From positions 62,001 to 126,000 of the forward strand of contig NZ_LGEA01000095.1 of NCBI RefSeq assembly GCF_001280065.1: a stretch of DNA of 64,000 bases, in the 5' to 3' direction. Made by a program: the position numbers and the translations under genes. This document shows, piece by piece, positions 41,740-50,894 of the stretch. The notes below the pieces were generated by a model. The model ran no database searches, was not told where the DNA came from, and saw only the letters and a list, made by a program, of their open reading frames with translations. The stretch's first letter is position 1, and the number at the start of each line of letters is the position of its first letter. This stretch comes from Streptomyces sp. NRRL B-1140. GTDB lineage: Bacteria; Actinomycetota; Actinomycetes; Streptomycetales; Streptomycetaceae.

Positions 41740-43233
41740 TCAGAGCGCCGGTGCCGGAGCGTACGGCGTGAGCTCCGCCGCCAGTTCCTCGTGGACCCGC
41801 ACCTTGAGCAGGGTGCCCTCCGCGGTGTGCTCCTCGGAGATCACCTCGCCCTCGTCGTGCGCACGGGCGACCAGCTTGCCGTGCGTGTACGGCACGAGCG
41901 CCTCGACCTCGACCGACGGGCGCGGCAGCTCGTTGTCGATGAGCGCGAGCAGTTCCTCGATGCCCTGACCGGTGCGGGCCGAGACCGCGATGGACCGCTT
42001 CTCGACACGCAGCAGCCGCTGGAGTGTCAGCGGGTCGGCCGCGTCCGCCTTGTTGATCACGACGATCTCGGGCACGTCGGTGGCGCCGACGTCCCGGACC
42101 ACCTCGCGCACGGCGGCCAGCTGCTCCTCCGGGAACGGGTGCGCACCGTCGACCACGTGCAGGATCAGGTCGGACTCGCCGACCTCCTCCATCGTGGAGC
42201 GGAACGCCTCGACCAGGTGGTGGGGCAGGTGGCGCACGAACCCGACCGTGTCGGCCAGCGTGTACAGCCGTCCGCTCGGCGTCTCGGCCCGGCGCACGGT
42301 CGGGTCGAGGGTCGCGAACAGGGCGTTCTCGACCAGCACGCCCGCGCCCGTGAGGCGGTTGAGCAGCGAGGACTTGCCGGCGTTGGTGTAGCCCGCGATG
42401 GCCACGGACGGCACCTTGTGACGCTTGCGCTCCTGGCGCTTGATCTCGCGCCCGGTCTTCATCTCCGCGATCTCCCGGCGCATCTTCGCCATCTTCTCGC
42501 GGATCCGGCGCCGGTCCGTCTCGATCTTGGTCTCACCGGGACCACGGGTGGCGAGGCCGCCGCCCTTGCCGCCGCCCATCTGCCGGGACAGCGACTGACC
42601 CCAGCCGCGCAGTCGCGGCAGCATGTACTGCATCTGTGCGAGGGCGACCTGCGCCTTGCCCTCTCGGGACTTGGCGTGCTGGGCGAAGATGTCCAGGATC
42701 AGGGCTGTGCGGTCGATGACCTTGACCTTGACGACGTCCTCGAGGTGGATCAGCTGGCCCGGGCTGAGCTCACCGTCGCAGATGACGGTGTCCGCGCCCG
42801 TCTCGACGACGATGTCGCGCAGTTCCTCGGCCTTTCCGGAGCCGATGTAGGTGGCCGCGTCGGGCTTGTCGCGGCGCTGGGTCACTCCGTCGAGCACCAG
42901 CGCGCCGGCCGTCTCGGCGAGGGCGGCGAGCTCCGCGAGGGAGTTCTCCGCGTCCTGCACGGTTCCCGAGGTCCAGACGCCGACGAGGACGACCCGCTCC
43001 AGGCGGAGCTGGCGGTACTCGACCTCGGTGACGTCCTCGAGTTCGGTGGAGAGGCCCGCCACACGGCGCAGAGCCGCGCGGTCGGAGCGGTCGAACTGGT
43101 CGCCGTCCCGCTCTCCGTCGATCTCGTGGCTCCAGGCGACGTCCTCTTCCATCAGGGCATCGGCCCGAAGACCCTCGGGGTGGCTGTGCGCGAAGCGCTG
43201 GGAGTCCTGGGAAAAGGAAGAAGAGGAGGTCAT
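41740..43233 (-). CDS. hflX: Ribosome-associated GTPase HflX
   Basis: GTPase that splits stalled or stressed 70S ribosomes. 497 residues. The N-terminal HflX domain (about 78-270) includes the glycine-rich GQSLSRQMGGGKGGGLATRGPGETKIE signature and a coiled region. G1 is GYTNAGKSS (281-289), G2 contains TLDPT, G3 is DTVGF and G4 is NKAD. ATG 43233 has AAGGA 4 nt upstream. It is transcribed on its own, with a hairpin downstream facing the protease gene. Confidence 0.95.
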   Translation of the reverse strand: MTSSSSFSQDSQRFAHSHPEGLRADALMEEDVAWSHEIDGERDGDQFDRSDRAALRRVAGLSTELEDVTEVEYRQLRLERVVLVGVWTSGTVQDAENSLAELAALAETAGALVLDGVTQRRDKPDAATYIGSGKAEELRDIVVETGADTVICDGELSPGQLIHLEDVVKVKVIDRTALILDIFAQHAKSREGKAQVALAQMQYMLPRLRGWGQSLSRQMGGGKGGGLATRGPGETKIETDRRRIREKMAKMRREIAEMKTGREIKRQERKRHKVPSVAIAGYTNAGKSSLLNRLTGAGVLVENALFATLDPTVRRAETPSGRLYTLADTVGFVRHLPHHLVEAFRSTMEEVGESDLILHVVDGAHPFPEEQLAAVREVVRDVGATDVPEIVVINKADAADPLTLQRLLRVEKRSIAVSARTGQGIEELLALIDNELPRPSVEVEALVPYTHGKLVARAHDEGEVISEEHTAEGTLLKVRVHEELAAELTPYAPAPAL

Positions 43234-43410
43234 TGGATCCTTACGTTGGTGGGAAACCGTTCACAGTCTGCAACGCACGGGCGGTCCGGGAGATTCCCGG
43301 GGCCTCGCGCCGCGCCGACCTGAAGATGGTCGCACGGCACGGGGCGTCTCGTCACCGTGTTATCGGACGGCTGTCTTCGCCGGCCCGGCCCGCTTCCCAG
43401 GGCCCGATCC

Positions 43411-43440
43411 AGCGGGCCTGCGGCCTCGCCGGGGCCCGCT
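43411..43440 (-). terminator. Hairpin immediately after the M1 peptidase gene
   Basis: AGCGGGCC / GGCCCGCT, an 8-bp stem adjoining the stop codon of the minus-strand peptidase gene, with further pairing possible in the loop. It separates this gene from hflX downstream. Confidence 0.6.
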
Positions 43441-44952
43441 TCAGGCGGTCCTCGGCTCCGCGGGGGTCCGCGATGTCGCGGGTGCCGCCGGCTTCCAGTC
43501 CGGGTGGCCCGGCATCGGCGGGGTCTTCTCGCCGTACAGCCAGCCCCGGAAGAAGCCGTTCAAATCGCGCCCGGAGATCTCGGTGGCGAGCCGGACGAAA
43601 TCGTCCGTCGTGGCCGTGCTGTCCTGGTGACGCTCGACCCAGGCGCGTTCCAGGCGTTCGAAGGCCGGTCGGCCGATCTCCTGGCGCAGGGCGTACAGGA
43701 TCAGCGCCGCCCCGTCGTAGACGTTGGGGCGGAAGATGTCGGTCTTACGGTCGGCGTCGGGCGCCTTGGGCGCGGCGGGGGGTCCGCCGGTGGCACGCCA
43801 GCGGTCGGAGGAACCGTAGGCGGTCTTCATCCGGTCCCGCATCGGCTTGCCTGCCTGTTCCTCGGCGTACAGCGCCTCGTACCAGGTGGCGTGCCCTTCG
43901 TTGAGCCACAGGTCGGACCAGGTGCGGGGGCTGACGCTGTTGCCGAACCACTGGTGGGCCAGCTCATGGACCATGATCGACTCGACGTACCACGAGGGGT
44001 GGACGCGGTCGGTGAACAGTTCCCGCTCGAAGAGCGAGAGCGTCTGGGTCTCGAGTTCGAAGCCGGTGGAGGCGTCGGCCATCAGCAGGCCGTACGTCTC
44101 GAAGGGGTAGCGGCCGACCTTGTTCTCCATCCAGGTGATCTGGCCGGGGGTCTTCTCCAGCCAGGGCTCGAGCGCCTTGCGGTGCTGCGTCGGGACGACG
44201 TCCCGTACGGGAAGCCCGTGGGGGCCGGTGCGGTGCAGCACGGTGGAGCGGCCGATGGAGATCTGGGCGAGTTCCGTGGCCATGGGGTGCCGGGTGCGGT
44301 AGGTCCACGTCGTCGTCCCGCGGGACTTCTCCGTTCCGGCGGCCAGACCGTTGGCGACGGCCGTGTGCCCGTCGGGTGCCGTCACCCGGATGGTGAACAT
44401 CGCCTTGTCGGAGGGGTGGTCGTTGCACGGGAACACCAGGTGCGCGGCGTCGGCCTGGTTGGCCATGGCGAGGCCGTCCGCGGTGCGTACCCAGCCGCCC
44501 TCGCGGCCCTCGGCGGGCACGGGATCACTGGTGTGCCGCACGGTGATCCGCATCCATCTGCCGTCCGGCACCGGCTTCTCGGGCGTGATCACCAGGTCTT
44601 CGCCGGCGGTCTGGAACTCCGCCGGGTCGCCGTCGACCTCGACCGACTGGACCGTGCCGTGGGCGAAGTCCAGGTTGACGCGGTCCAGGTCGGCGGTCGT
44701 CCAGGCGTCGATGGTCGTGACGGCCCCGAGCGGCCGGCTGTTGCTGCCCGGGTAGGTGAAGGAGAGGTCGTACGACGCCACGTCGTAGCCCGGGTTGCCG
44801 AGGTACGGGAAGAGCCGGTCACCGACTCCGAGAGGGACGGCCGGGGCGGTCGCGGCGACGAGGCAGACGGAGACGGCCGACGTGAGCAGGGCGGCTGCGG
44901 TCCGACGCCGCCGGGCGGTGTCGGAGCCCGGGCTGTGGGGGGTCAGGAGCAT
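43441..44952 (-). CDS. Secreted M1 family metallopeptidase
   Basis: 503 residues. Positively charged N-terminus (RRRR) and a hydrophobic segment (18-40) form a signal peptide. The N-terminal beta domain (YDVASYDLSFTYPGS, TTIDAWTTADLDRVNLDF) matches aminopeptidase N. The zinc site is HELAH with His329, Glu330 and His333, and Glu352 in NEGHA as third ligand. The exopeptidase GxMEN motif is replaced by GFELETQT, as seen in shorter secreted M1 members. The downstream helical domain is truncated relative to ~850-residue aminopeptidases. Expected to trim peptides outside the cell. Confidence 0.9.
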   Translation of the reverse strand: MLLTPHSPGSDTARRRRTAAALLTSAVSVCLVAATAPAVPLGVGDRLFPYLGNPGYDVASYDLSFTYPGSNSRPLGAVTTIDAWTTADLDRVNLDFAHGTVQSVEVDGDPAEFQTAGEDLVITPEKPVPDGRWMRITVRHTSDPVPAEGREGGWVRTADGLAMANQADAAHLVFPCNDHPSDKAMFTIRVTAPDGHTAVANGLAAGTEKSRGTTTWTYRTRHPMATELAQISIGRSTVLHRTGPHGLPVRDVVPTQHRKALEPWLEKTPGQITWMENKVGRYPFETYGLLMADASTGFELETQTLSLFERELFTDRVHPSWYVESIMVHELAHQWFGNSVSPRTWSDLWLNEGHATWYEALYAEEQAGKPMRDRMKTAYGSSDRWRATGGPPAAPKAPDADRKTDIFRPNVYDGAALILYALRQEIGRPAFERLERAWVERHQDSTATTDDFVRLATEISGRDLNGFFRGWLYGEKTPPMPGHPDWKPAAPATSRTPAEPRTA

Positions 44953-45382
44953 GGCCCATGGCTATCAGCGCGCGGGGGAACGTCGCGGACGGCGCGCTTC
45001 CGCCCCACCCGAACCGGGGATCAGGGCATGCGCCGGGTGCTCTGCCCGCACCGCCCCGGCCGGTCGGGTATGTAGGTGCGCGCCCGCGCCGGGTGCCGCC
45101 CCGGCGGTTCAGCGGTTGGGCGGTTCCTTCAGCGGGTCGGCGCGGCTGGACGCGATGACCGTCCGCACACCGGTCGGCGCCAGGGCCTGGGCCGCGAGAC
45201 CCCATGCCGTCCCGGCCTCCCGGGCAGGCCGTCGCAGGTCGGCCCCGGCTCCACACACGAGATCGGCACCACGATGCCCGATGTCAGGACGGCCCGGCTC
45301 GGGGCGGCCCTGACCGGGGACGTCGACGGCGCCTGGCCGACGGTCCCCCCTTCCAGGAGGCCGTTCACCGGCAGCGACCGTG
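44953..45382. other. Gap between M1 peptidase gene and rshA
   Basis: 430 nt of very GC-rich sequence containing upstream sequence of the peptidase gene and the 3' flank of rshA. Frames on both strands stay open by composition only. I found no gene, hairpin or repeat I could defend; a decayed gene remnant cannot be excluded. Confidence 0.45.
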
Positions 45383-47560
45383 TCAATCGCCCTGCGGTTG
45401 CGGCTGTGCCCTGCTGACGTCGTACACCCCGGCCACGTCGCGCATCGCGCGCATCAGGCCGGGCAGATGGCCGGCGTCGGGGAGCTGCACGGTGTAGGTG
45501 TGCCGTACCTGCTGCTGCGTGGGAGGCTCGACGGTCGCGGAGACGATCTCGGCCCCCTCGGAGGCCATGGCCTCGGTGAGGTCGGCCAGCAGATGCGGAC
45601 GGACGAACGATTCGGCGACCAGCGTGACTCTGCACTCGGCGGCCTCTCCCCAGCGCACGCCGACCTCCGCACGCCCCCCGTCCTTCATGCGCGCTACCGC
45701 GGCGCACCCCGCACGGTGCACGGTGACCGCTCCCCCGCGTACGGCGAAGCCGGTGATCTCGTCGGGCGGTACGGGCGTACAGCAGCGGGCGAGCCGTACG
45801 GCCGCGCCGGGCAGGTCGGCGAGGACGTGGCCGGTGGCGGAGCGGCCTGCGGGCTGGTCGGGCGCCGCCTCCGGCTCGGGTACGTCGGACGGCCGGACGC
45901 CGGTCCGGTTCTCCGCGAGACGTGCCTCGCTCTGCTGCTGGGACTCCGCCTGCGCCGGATGGGCGGTCAGCCACCGCTGGATGGCGATCCGGGCCGCGGG
46001 GGTGTGCGCGTGATCCAACCACTCCCGCGAGGGCTCCGACGCCGGGTCCTGGCCCATGAGGAGCTGAACGGTGTCGCCGTCCTTGAGCACGGTGCTCAGC
46101 GTCGCCAGGCGGCCGTTCACCCGGGCCCCGATGCAGGCGTGCGCGTCCTCACCGTACTGCGCGTACGCCGCGTCCACGCAGGTCGCGCCCTCGGGCAGGC
46201 CGAGGGTGCCGCCGTCGGGGCGGAAGACGGTGATCTCGCGGTCCTGGGCGAGGTCCTCGCGCAGGGTCGACCAGAAGTGGTCGGGGTCGGGCGCCGCCTC
46301 CTGCCAGTCGAGGAGCCTGGAGAGCCAGCCGGGACGGGTGGGGTCGACGCGCTCGCCGTCGGCCGGGTCGTCGGGGGCCGGTGCGTACGGGTTGCCGAGG
46401 GCGACGACGCCGGCCTCGGCGACCTTGTGCATCTGGTGCGTGCGGATGAGGACCTCGACGACCTGGCCGTCCTCACGCGCCACGGCCGTGTGCAGCGACT
46501 GGTAGAGGTTGAACTTCGGTACCGCGATGAAGTCCTTGAACTCCGAGACCACCGGCTTCATACAGGTGTGCAGTTCGCCCAGGACGGCGTAGCAGTCGGC
46601 GTCCTCGTTCACCAGGACCAGGACGCGGCCGAAGTCGGAGCCGCGGAGCCGCCCGCGTTTGCGGGAGACGCGGTGCACCGAGACGAAGTGGCGCGGGCGG
46701 ATGAGGACTTCGGCGGGGATGTCCGCCTCGCGCAGCACCCCCCGCACCTCGTCGGCGACCTCGGCGAGCGGGTCGTCCGCGCGGGCCGCGTTGCGGACGA
46801 TCAACTCCCGGGTGTGCGCGTATTCCTCGGGGTGCAGGATCGCGAAGACCAGGTCTTCCAGTTCGGTCTTGAGCGCCTGGACGCCGAGCCGTTCGGCGAG
46901 CGGGATGAGCACGTCACGTGTCACCTTGGCGATGCGCTCCTGTTTCTCGGGGCGCATGACGCCGAGGGTGCGCATGTTGTGCAGCCGGTCGGCGAGTTTG
47001 ATCGACATGACGCGGACGTCGTTGCCGGTGGCCACGAGCATCTTGCGGAAGGTCTCGGGCTCGGCGGCGGCGCCGTAGTCGACCTTCTCGAGTTTGGTGA
47101 CGCCGTCGACGAGGTAGCGGACCTCCTCACCGAACTGGTCGCGGACCTGCTCGAGCGTCACGTCCGTGTCCTCGACCGTGTCGTGCAGCAGTGACGCGGT
47201 CAACGTGGTGGTCTCGGCGCCGAGTTCGGCGAGGATCAGGGTCACGGCGAGGGGGTGGGTGATGTACGGCTCGCCGCTCTTGCGCATCTGGCCGCGGTGC
47301 GAGGACTCGGCCAGGATGTAGGCGTGGCGCAGGGGCTCGAGGTCCGCTTCGGGGTGGCGGGCGCGATGGGCCTCGACGACATGGCTGATGGCGTCGGGCA
47401 GCCGGCCCCGGGCGGCCGGGCCGAGCAGGGCCGCGCGCCCCAGGCGGCGCAGGTCGATCCGGGGGCGGGCCTTTCTGCGGGTGGCTGTCGGCGTCACCGC
47501 TCCCGACACCGCGCCCGGCATCTGGCCTGGGGTCACGGAATTCGTGGCCTCCGCACTCAT
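45383..47560 (-). CDS. rshA: RelA/SpoT homologue RshA (ppGpp metabolism)
   Basis: 725 residues. HD hydrolase domain about 75-215, with His126-Asp127 (LLHDTVEDTD) and Asp191 (KLADRLHNMRT) intact. The synthetase domain (about 285-395) keeps Asp309, YQSLHT and Glu369 (EVLIRT), but it diverges from canonical Rel: RPRHFVSVHRVS replaces the RPKHYYSIYQKM motif, the GVR strand reads GRVLV, and the AAHW motif reads VALG. TGS (about 450-510) and ACT (about 655-725) regulatory domains follow. ATG 47560 is chosen for GGAGG with 5-nt spacing; a TTG seven codons earlier lacks a ribosome site. S. coelicolor has a separate RelA, and this corresponds to the second homologue I recall as SCO5794. Confidence 0.92.
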   Translation of the reverse strand: MSAEATNSVTPGQMPGAVSGAVTPTATRRKARPRIDLRRLGRAALLGPAARGRLPDAISHVVEAHRARHPEADLEPLRHAYILAESSHRGQMRKSGEPYITHPLAVTLILAELGAETTTLTASLLHDTVEDTDVTLEQVRDQFGEEVRYLVDGVTKLEKVDYGAAAEPETFRKMLVATGNDVRVMSIKLADRLHNMRTLGVMRPEKQERIAKVTRDVLIPLAERLGVQALKTELEDLVFAILHPEEYAHTRELIVRNAARADDPLAEVADEVRGVLREADIPAEVLIRPRHFVSVHRVSRKRGRLRGSDFGRVLVLVNEDADCYAVLGELHTCMKPVVSEFKDFIAVPKFNLYQSLHTAVAREDGQVVEVLIRTHQMHKVAEAGVVALGNPYAPAPDDPADGERVDPTRPGWLSRLLDWQEAAPDPDHFWSTLREDLAQDREITVFRPDGGTLGLPEGATCVDAAYAQYGEDAHACIGARVNGRLATLSTVLKDGDTVQLLMGQDPASEPSREWLDHAHTPAARIAIQRWLTAHPAQAESQQQSEARLAENRTGVRPSDVPEPEAAPDQPAGRSATGHVLADLPGAAVRLARCCTPVPPDEITGFAVRGGAVTVHRAGCAAVARMKDGGRAEVGVRWGEAAECRVTLVAESFVRPHLLADLTEAMASEGAEIVSATVEPPTQQQVRHTYTVQLPDAGHLPGLMRAMRDVAGVYDVSRAQPQPQGD

Positions 47561-47715
47561 GGGCACCTCCGGCTGCGTCAACCGGCGGACGGGCGCCCCC
47601 GAGCGGACATGGCTCAGGGGGCGGCTTCGGTCCCCCGTCCGGGCCGGTGCTTGATGCTACCGAGCCCACCACGCCCGACCGACCGCCTCTCGCCGAGCGT
47701 GAAACTGATCACCCA

Positions 47716-47732
47716 TTCGAGGGACGAATGTG
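47716..47732 (-). promoter_or_regulatory. Inverted repeat upstream of rshA
   Basis: CATTCG-AGGGA-CGAATG, perfect 6-bp arms, about 155 nt upstream of the rshA start inside the 296-nt rshA-dapF spacer. A candidate regulator site; the protein is unknown. Confidence 0.4.
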
Positions 47733-47856
47733 AGGTTTGTACCCCTGTACTGAGCGGGCTCCGTGATGCGGATCTCGCCAAGTGGCCGAATATCAACGGC
47801 GATTTCGGATCGCCGGCCGAAGGCGCCCGGGTGGTATCAGGACATCGGCCCCGGGC

Positions 47857-48729
47857 TCACACGGACGTCGCCGTCTCCAGCCAGTCCGTGTCGATCTCGC
47901 CCTCGGCCACGATCACGGCCGGGCCGGTCATCTCGATCTCGCCGTCGGGCCGCTCGGTGATGACCAGCGTGCCGCCGGGGACGTCGACGGTGTAGGTCAC
48001 GGGGGCGCCGGTGGCCTTCGGGTCGGCGCCGTCGCGGCGGGCGGCGGCCACGGCGACGGCGCACGCGCCCGTGCCGCACGAGCGGGTCTCACCGGAGCCG
48101 CGCTCGTGCACCCGCAGCGCCACGTGCCCGGGACCGCGGTCGACCACGAACTCGACGTTCACGCCGTCCGGGTATGCGGTCGCCGGGCTGAAGGGCGGCG
48201 GGGAGAGCAGGTCACCGGCGTGCGCCAAATCGTCCACGAAGGCGACCGCGTGCGGGTTGCCCATGTTGACGTTGCGCGCGGGCCAGCTGCGCTCGCCGAC
48301 GCTCACCGTGACCTCACCCTCGGGGAGCACCGCGCGGCCCATGCCGACGGTCACGTCACCGTCCTTGGCGATGTGCACGGTCTTCACGCCCCCGCGCGTG
48401 GCGACCGCGAGGTCCCCCTCGGTCACGTGACCGGCGCGCTGGAGGTAGCGCGCGAACACCCGCACGCCGTTGCCGCACATCTCCGCGACCGAACCGTCGC
48501 CGTTGCGGTAGTCCATGAACCACTCCGCCTCGGCCGCCATACCCGTCGCCTCCGGGTGCGCGGCGGACCGCACCACGTGCAGCAGCCCGTCACCGCCGAT
48601 GCCCGCGCGCCGGTCGCACAGCGCTGCGACGGCGGCCGGGGACAGGTCGATGGTGTTCTCGGGGTCCGGGACGATCACGAAGTCGTTCTCGGTCCCGTGT
48701 CCCTTGAGGAAGGCGATCCGCGTGCTCAT
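47857..48729 (-). CDS. dapF: Diaminopimelate epimerase
   Basis: Interconverts LL- and meso-diaminopimelate for lysine and peptidoglycan; Streptomyces walls contain the LL form, made from a shared pathway. 290 residues, normal length. The two catalytic cysteines are Cys85 (EMCGNGVRVF) and Cys218 (GSGETRSCGTGACA), in the mirrored half-domains. N-terminal GTENDFV and RNVNMGNPHAV substrate loops are present. ATG 48729 begins the conserved FLKGHGTENDF block; the frame is open 31 codons further without support. It follows the membrane protein gene (73-nt gap) and miaA on the same strand. Confidence 0.96.
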   Translation of the reverse strand: MSTRIAFLKGHGTENDFVIVPDPENTIDLSPAAVAALCDRRAGIGGDGLLHVVRSAAHPEATGMAAEAEWFMDYRNGDGSVAEMCGNGVRVFARYLQRAGHVTEGDLAVATRGGVKTVHIAKDGDVTVGMGRAVLPEGEVTVSVGERSWPARNVNMGNPHAVAFVDDLAHAGDLLSPPPFSPATAYPDGVNVEFVVDRGPGHVALRVHERGSGETRSCGTGACAVAVAAARRDGADPKATGAPVTYTVDVPGGTLVITERPDGEIEMTGPAVIVAEGEIDTDWLETATSV

Positions 48730-48802
48730 GCCTCGATCGTAAGCGGTGCCTGCCACAACGCCTCGGCGTGCCGGTGGCAGCGCTCCGGCCGCCCCGCGGG
48801 GG

Positions 48803-49351
48803 TCAGCGCAGCCGCGCCACACGCCACACGGCGAGGACCACCACGACGGCCACGACCAGGGCGTAGGCGAGGACGACCCGCCAGTCGGGTCTGCGGCCGG
48901 AGCCGCGGGCCGGCAGGCCCGGCCAGGTGTAGCCGACGCGGCGGGCGGCCATCATGCCCCACCCGGCCGCGCACGAGCAGATCAGCAGGCCCAGCATGGC
49001 GATGACGGCCCCGCTGTCGCCGAAGTCGAAGGCGAGGGGGAAGGCGAACATCAAGGAGCCGAGTGCCGCGAGGCTCACGATGGGAGCCAGCTGCCAGATC
49101 CGGAGCCGACGCTGCGGGCGCAGCTCGACCTCGACCTCGTCGGCGAACATCTCGCCCGGCTCGGGACCGTCGTCCGTCACACCCTGTGTCTCGTCGGGCC
49201 CGTCGGAGCTGAGGTGCTCCGCCTCCTGATCCGGTGCGTCCGGCTCCGCTACGTTCTGCTCCGACGCGTCCCCGCGCCCCGTCCCATCCCGCTCGGCGGT
49301 GATGTGATCGGTGCTTCGTGCGGTGTCGCGAGGGCCGGCCTCCATCGCCAC
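48803..49351 (-). CDS. Small membrane protein with acidic N-terminal half
   Basis: 182 residues. The first ~85 are acidic and polar (EPDAPDQEAEHLSSDGPDET...EMFADEVEVELRP), probably cytoplasmic and disordered. Three hydrophobic segments follow: about 91-111, 114-135 and 160-178, ending WRVARLR. No family is recognised. GTG 49351 has GGAGG 4 nt upstream; TTG 49363 and ATG 49345 are alternatives. Its position between miaA and dapF is conserved as I recall, but no function is suggested by that. Confidence 0.7.
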   Translation of the reverse strand: MAMEAGPRDTARSTDHITAERDGTGRGDASEQNVAEPDAPDQEAEHLSSDGPDETQGVTDDGPEPGEMFADEVEVELRPQRRLRIWQLAPIVSLAALGSLMFAFPLAFDFGDSGAVIAMLGLLICSCAAGWGMMAARRVGYTWPGLPARGSGRRPDWRVVLAYALVVAVVVVLAVWRVARLR

Positions 49352-49453
49352 GCGCCCTCCCAACTAGGACTCAGCTCGGTCGATCGAAGCTCGATGATGG
49401 CACGCCGCCGAAGCACCGGATGACGGCCTGGGCGTCCCGATGCCATGACGTGA

Positions 49454-50392
49454 TCAGGCTGTGACCGGTCGTTCGACCAAGGACAGCGCGAGCTGCGGAA
49501 GTTCCGTGAGATCGGCCGCCGCCCCACTCAACCAGTGCACCCGCGGGTCACGCCTGAACCATGAATCCTGGCGGCGCGCGAAGCGCTTGGTGGCACGTAC
49601 GGTCTCGGCCCGCGCGTCGTCGAGCGTGCACTCCCCGGCGAGCGCCGCGAGCACCTGCTGGTAGCCGAGCGCGCGCGAGGCCGTACGCCCTTCGCGCAAC
49701 CCCTGCGCCTCGAGCGCGCGCACCTCGTCCACCAGGCCCGCGTCCCACATCCGGTCGACCCGGCGCGCGATGCGCTCGTCGAGTTCGGGGCGGGCCACGT
49801 CGACGCCGATCTGGAGGGTGTCGTAGACCGAGTCGTGGCCGGGGAGATTGGCCGTGAAGGGCCTGCCGGTGATCTCGATCACCTCGAGGGCTCGGACGAC
49901 CCGGCGGCCGTTGCTCGGCAGGATCGCGCGGGCCGCCTCGGGATCGGCGGCGGCCAGACGGGCGTGCAGCGCACCGGAGCCGCGCAGCACGAGCTCCTCC
50001 TCCAGGCGGGCGCGGACCTCGGGGTCGGTGCCGGGGAACTCCAGGTTGTCGACGGCCCCGCGGACGTACAGTCCGGAGCCGCCGACCAGGATCGGCCAGC
50101 GCCCCTCGGCGAGCAACGCCTCGATCCGCTCGCGGGCCAGGCGCTGGTACTCGGCGACGGACGCCGTGACGGTCACGTCCCAGATGTCCAGCAGGTGGTG
50201 GGGGACGCCGTCGCGCTCCTCGGGCGTCAGCTTGGCGGTGCCGATGTCCATCCCTCGGTAGAGCTGCATGGAGTCGGCGTTGACGACCTCGCCGCCGAGA
50301 CGCTGGGCCAGAAAGACGCCCAGATCGGACTTTCCGGCCGCAGTCGGTCCGACGACGGCGATGACGCGGGGGGCGGGGGGTGCACTGCTCAC
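49454..50392 (-). CDS. miaA: tRNA dimethylallyltransferase
   Basis: Adds a dimethylallyl group to N6 of A37 in tRNAs reading codons that start with U, the first step towards ms2i6A. 312 residues. P-loop GPTAAGKS (15-22), then the substrate motifs NADSMQLYRGMDIGTAKLT and LVGGSGLYVRG, and the conserved GRTASRALGYQQ and FARRQDSWFRRDPRVHWL C-terminal motifs. GTG 50392 has only a weak GGGG upstream, but lies where the conserved sequence begins. miaB, encoding the next enzyme, lies 2 kb away on the same strand. Confidence 0.95.
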   Translation of the reverse strand: MSSAPPAPRVIAVVGPTAAGKSDLGVFLAQRLGGEVVNADSMQLYRGMDIGTAKLTPEERDGVPHHLLDIWDVTVTASVAEYQRLARERIEALLAEGRWPILVGGSGLYVRGAVDNLEFPGTDPEVRARLEEELVLRGSGALHARLAAADPEAARAILPSNGRRVVRALEVIEITGRPFTANLPGHDSVYDTLQIGVDVARPELDERIARRVDRMWDAGLVDEVRALEAQGLREGRTASRALGYQQVLAALAGECTLDDARAETVRATKRFARRQDSWFRRDPRVHWLSGAAADLTELPQLALSLVERPVTA

Positions 50393-50574
50393 CGCCCCAG
50401 TCTCGCAAACCTCGAACCGTGGTCTCGAACGAGTTACGTGACGGGACGGACGCGAGGTCGTTGCCCGTTGCGAGGTTCCTGCCGCCGGATCGCAGAGGCG
50501 GTAGCCCGGGCCGCGCAAAGTGACGCACCGGGCAACGCGGGATTTCGCCCGCACGAGTAACGTATGGAGTGGAT

Positions 50575-50868
50575 ATGGGCGTTTTTGCACGACTTCTCCG
50601 GCGGTCGAAGGCCACGGCGGAGACGCCTGCAGCCGAGGCTCAGCCCGAGACGGCGAAGGCCGGAACCGAGGCGGACACGACCGAGGCGCAGACGGCCCAG
50701 GCCGCACCGACCGCCGGGGCGAAGGGCGACGACGAAGCCCCGGAAGCGGCGGAACCGGCTGCCGAGTCCACCGCCTCGGTCGCCGAGTCCGAGGGCGTGG
50801 ACATCCCCCAGCAGCAGTCCACCGAGAAGGCGGCCGACAACGAGGCCGGTGAGGGCGCCCGTAAGTGA
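50575..50868 (+). CDS. Small Ala/Glu-rich protein of unknown function
   Basis: 97 residues starting MGVFARLLRRSKATAE. An amphipathic basic N-terminus (about 1-14) might bind membrane or nucleic acid; the rest is an acidic Ala/Glu/Pro/Thr-rich region that is probably disordered. I recall streptomycete homologues carrying unsupported functional names, which the sequence does not justify. ATG 50575 has GGAG 5 nt upstream. It is 26 nt upstream of the antitoxin-like gene and likely forms an operon with it. Confidence 0.65.
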   Translation: MGVFARLLRRSKATAETPAAEAQPETAKAGTEADTTEAQTAQAAPTAGAKGDDEAPEAAEPAAESTASVAESEGVDIPQQQSTEKAADNEAGEGARK

Positions 50869-50894
50869 CCGCCCCGTGCGAGGGAAGGTGAGCC

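Noticed and set aside
44953..45382. Possible decayed gene between the M1 peptidase and rshA genes
   Set aside because: Open frames exist on both strands, but no motif, ribosome site or recognisable family supports one.
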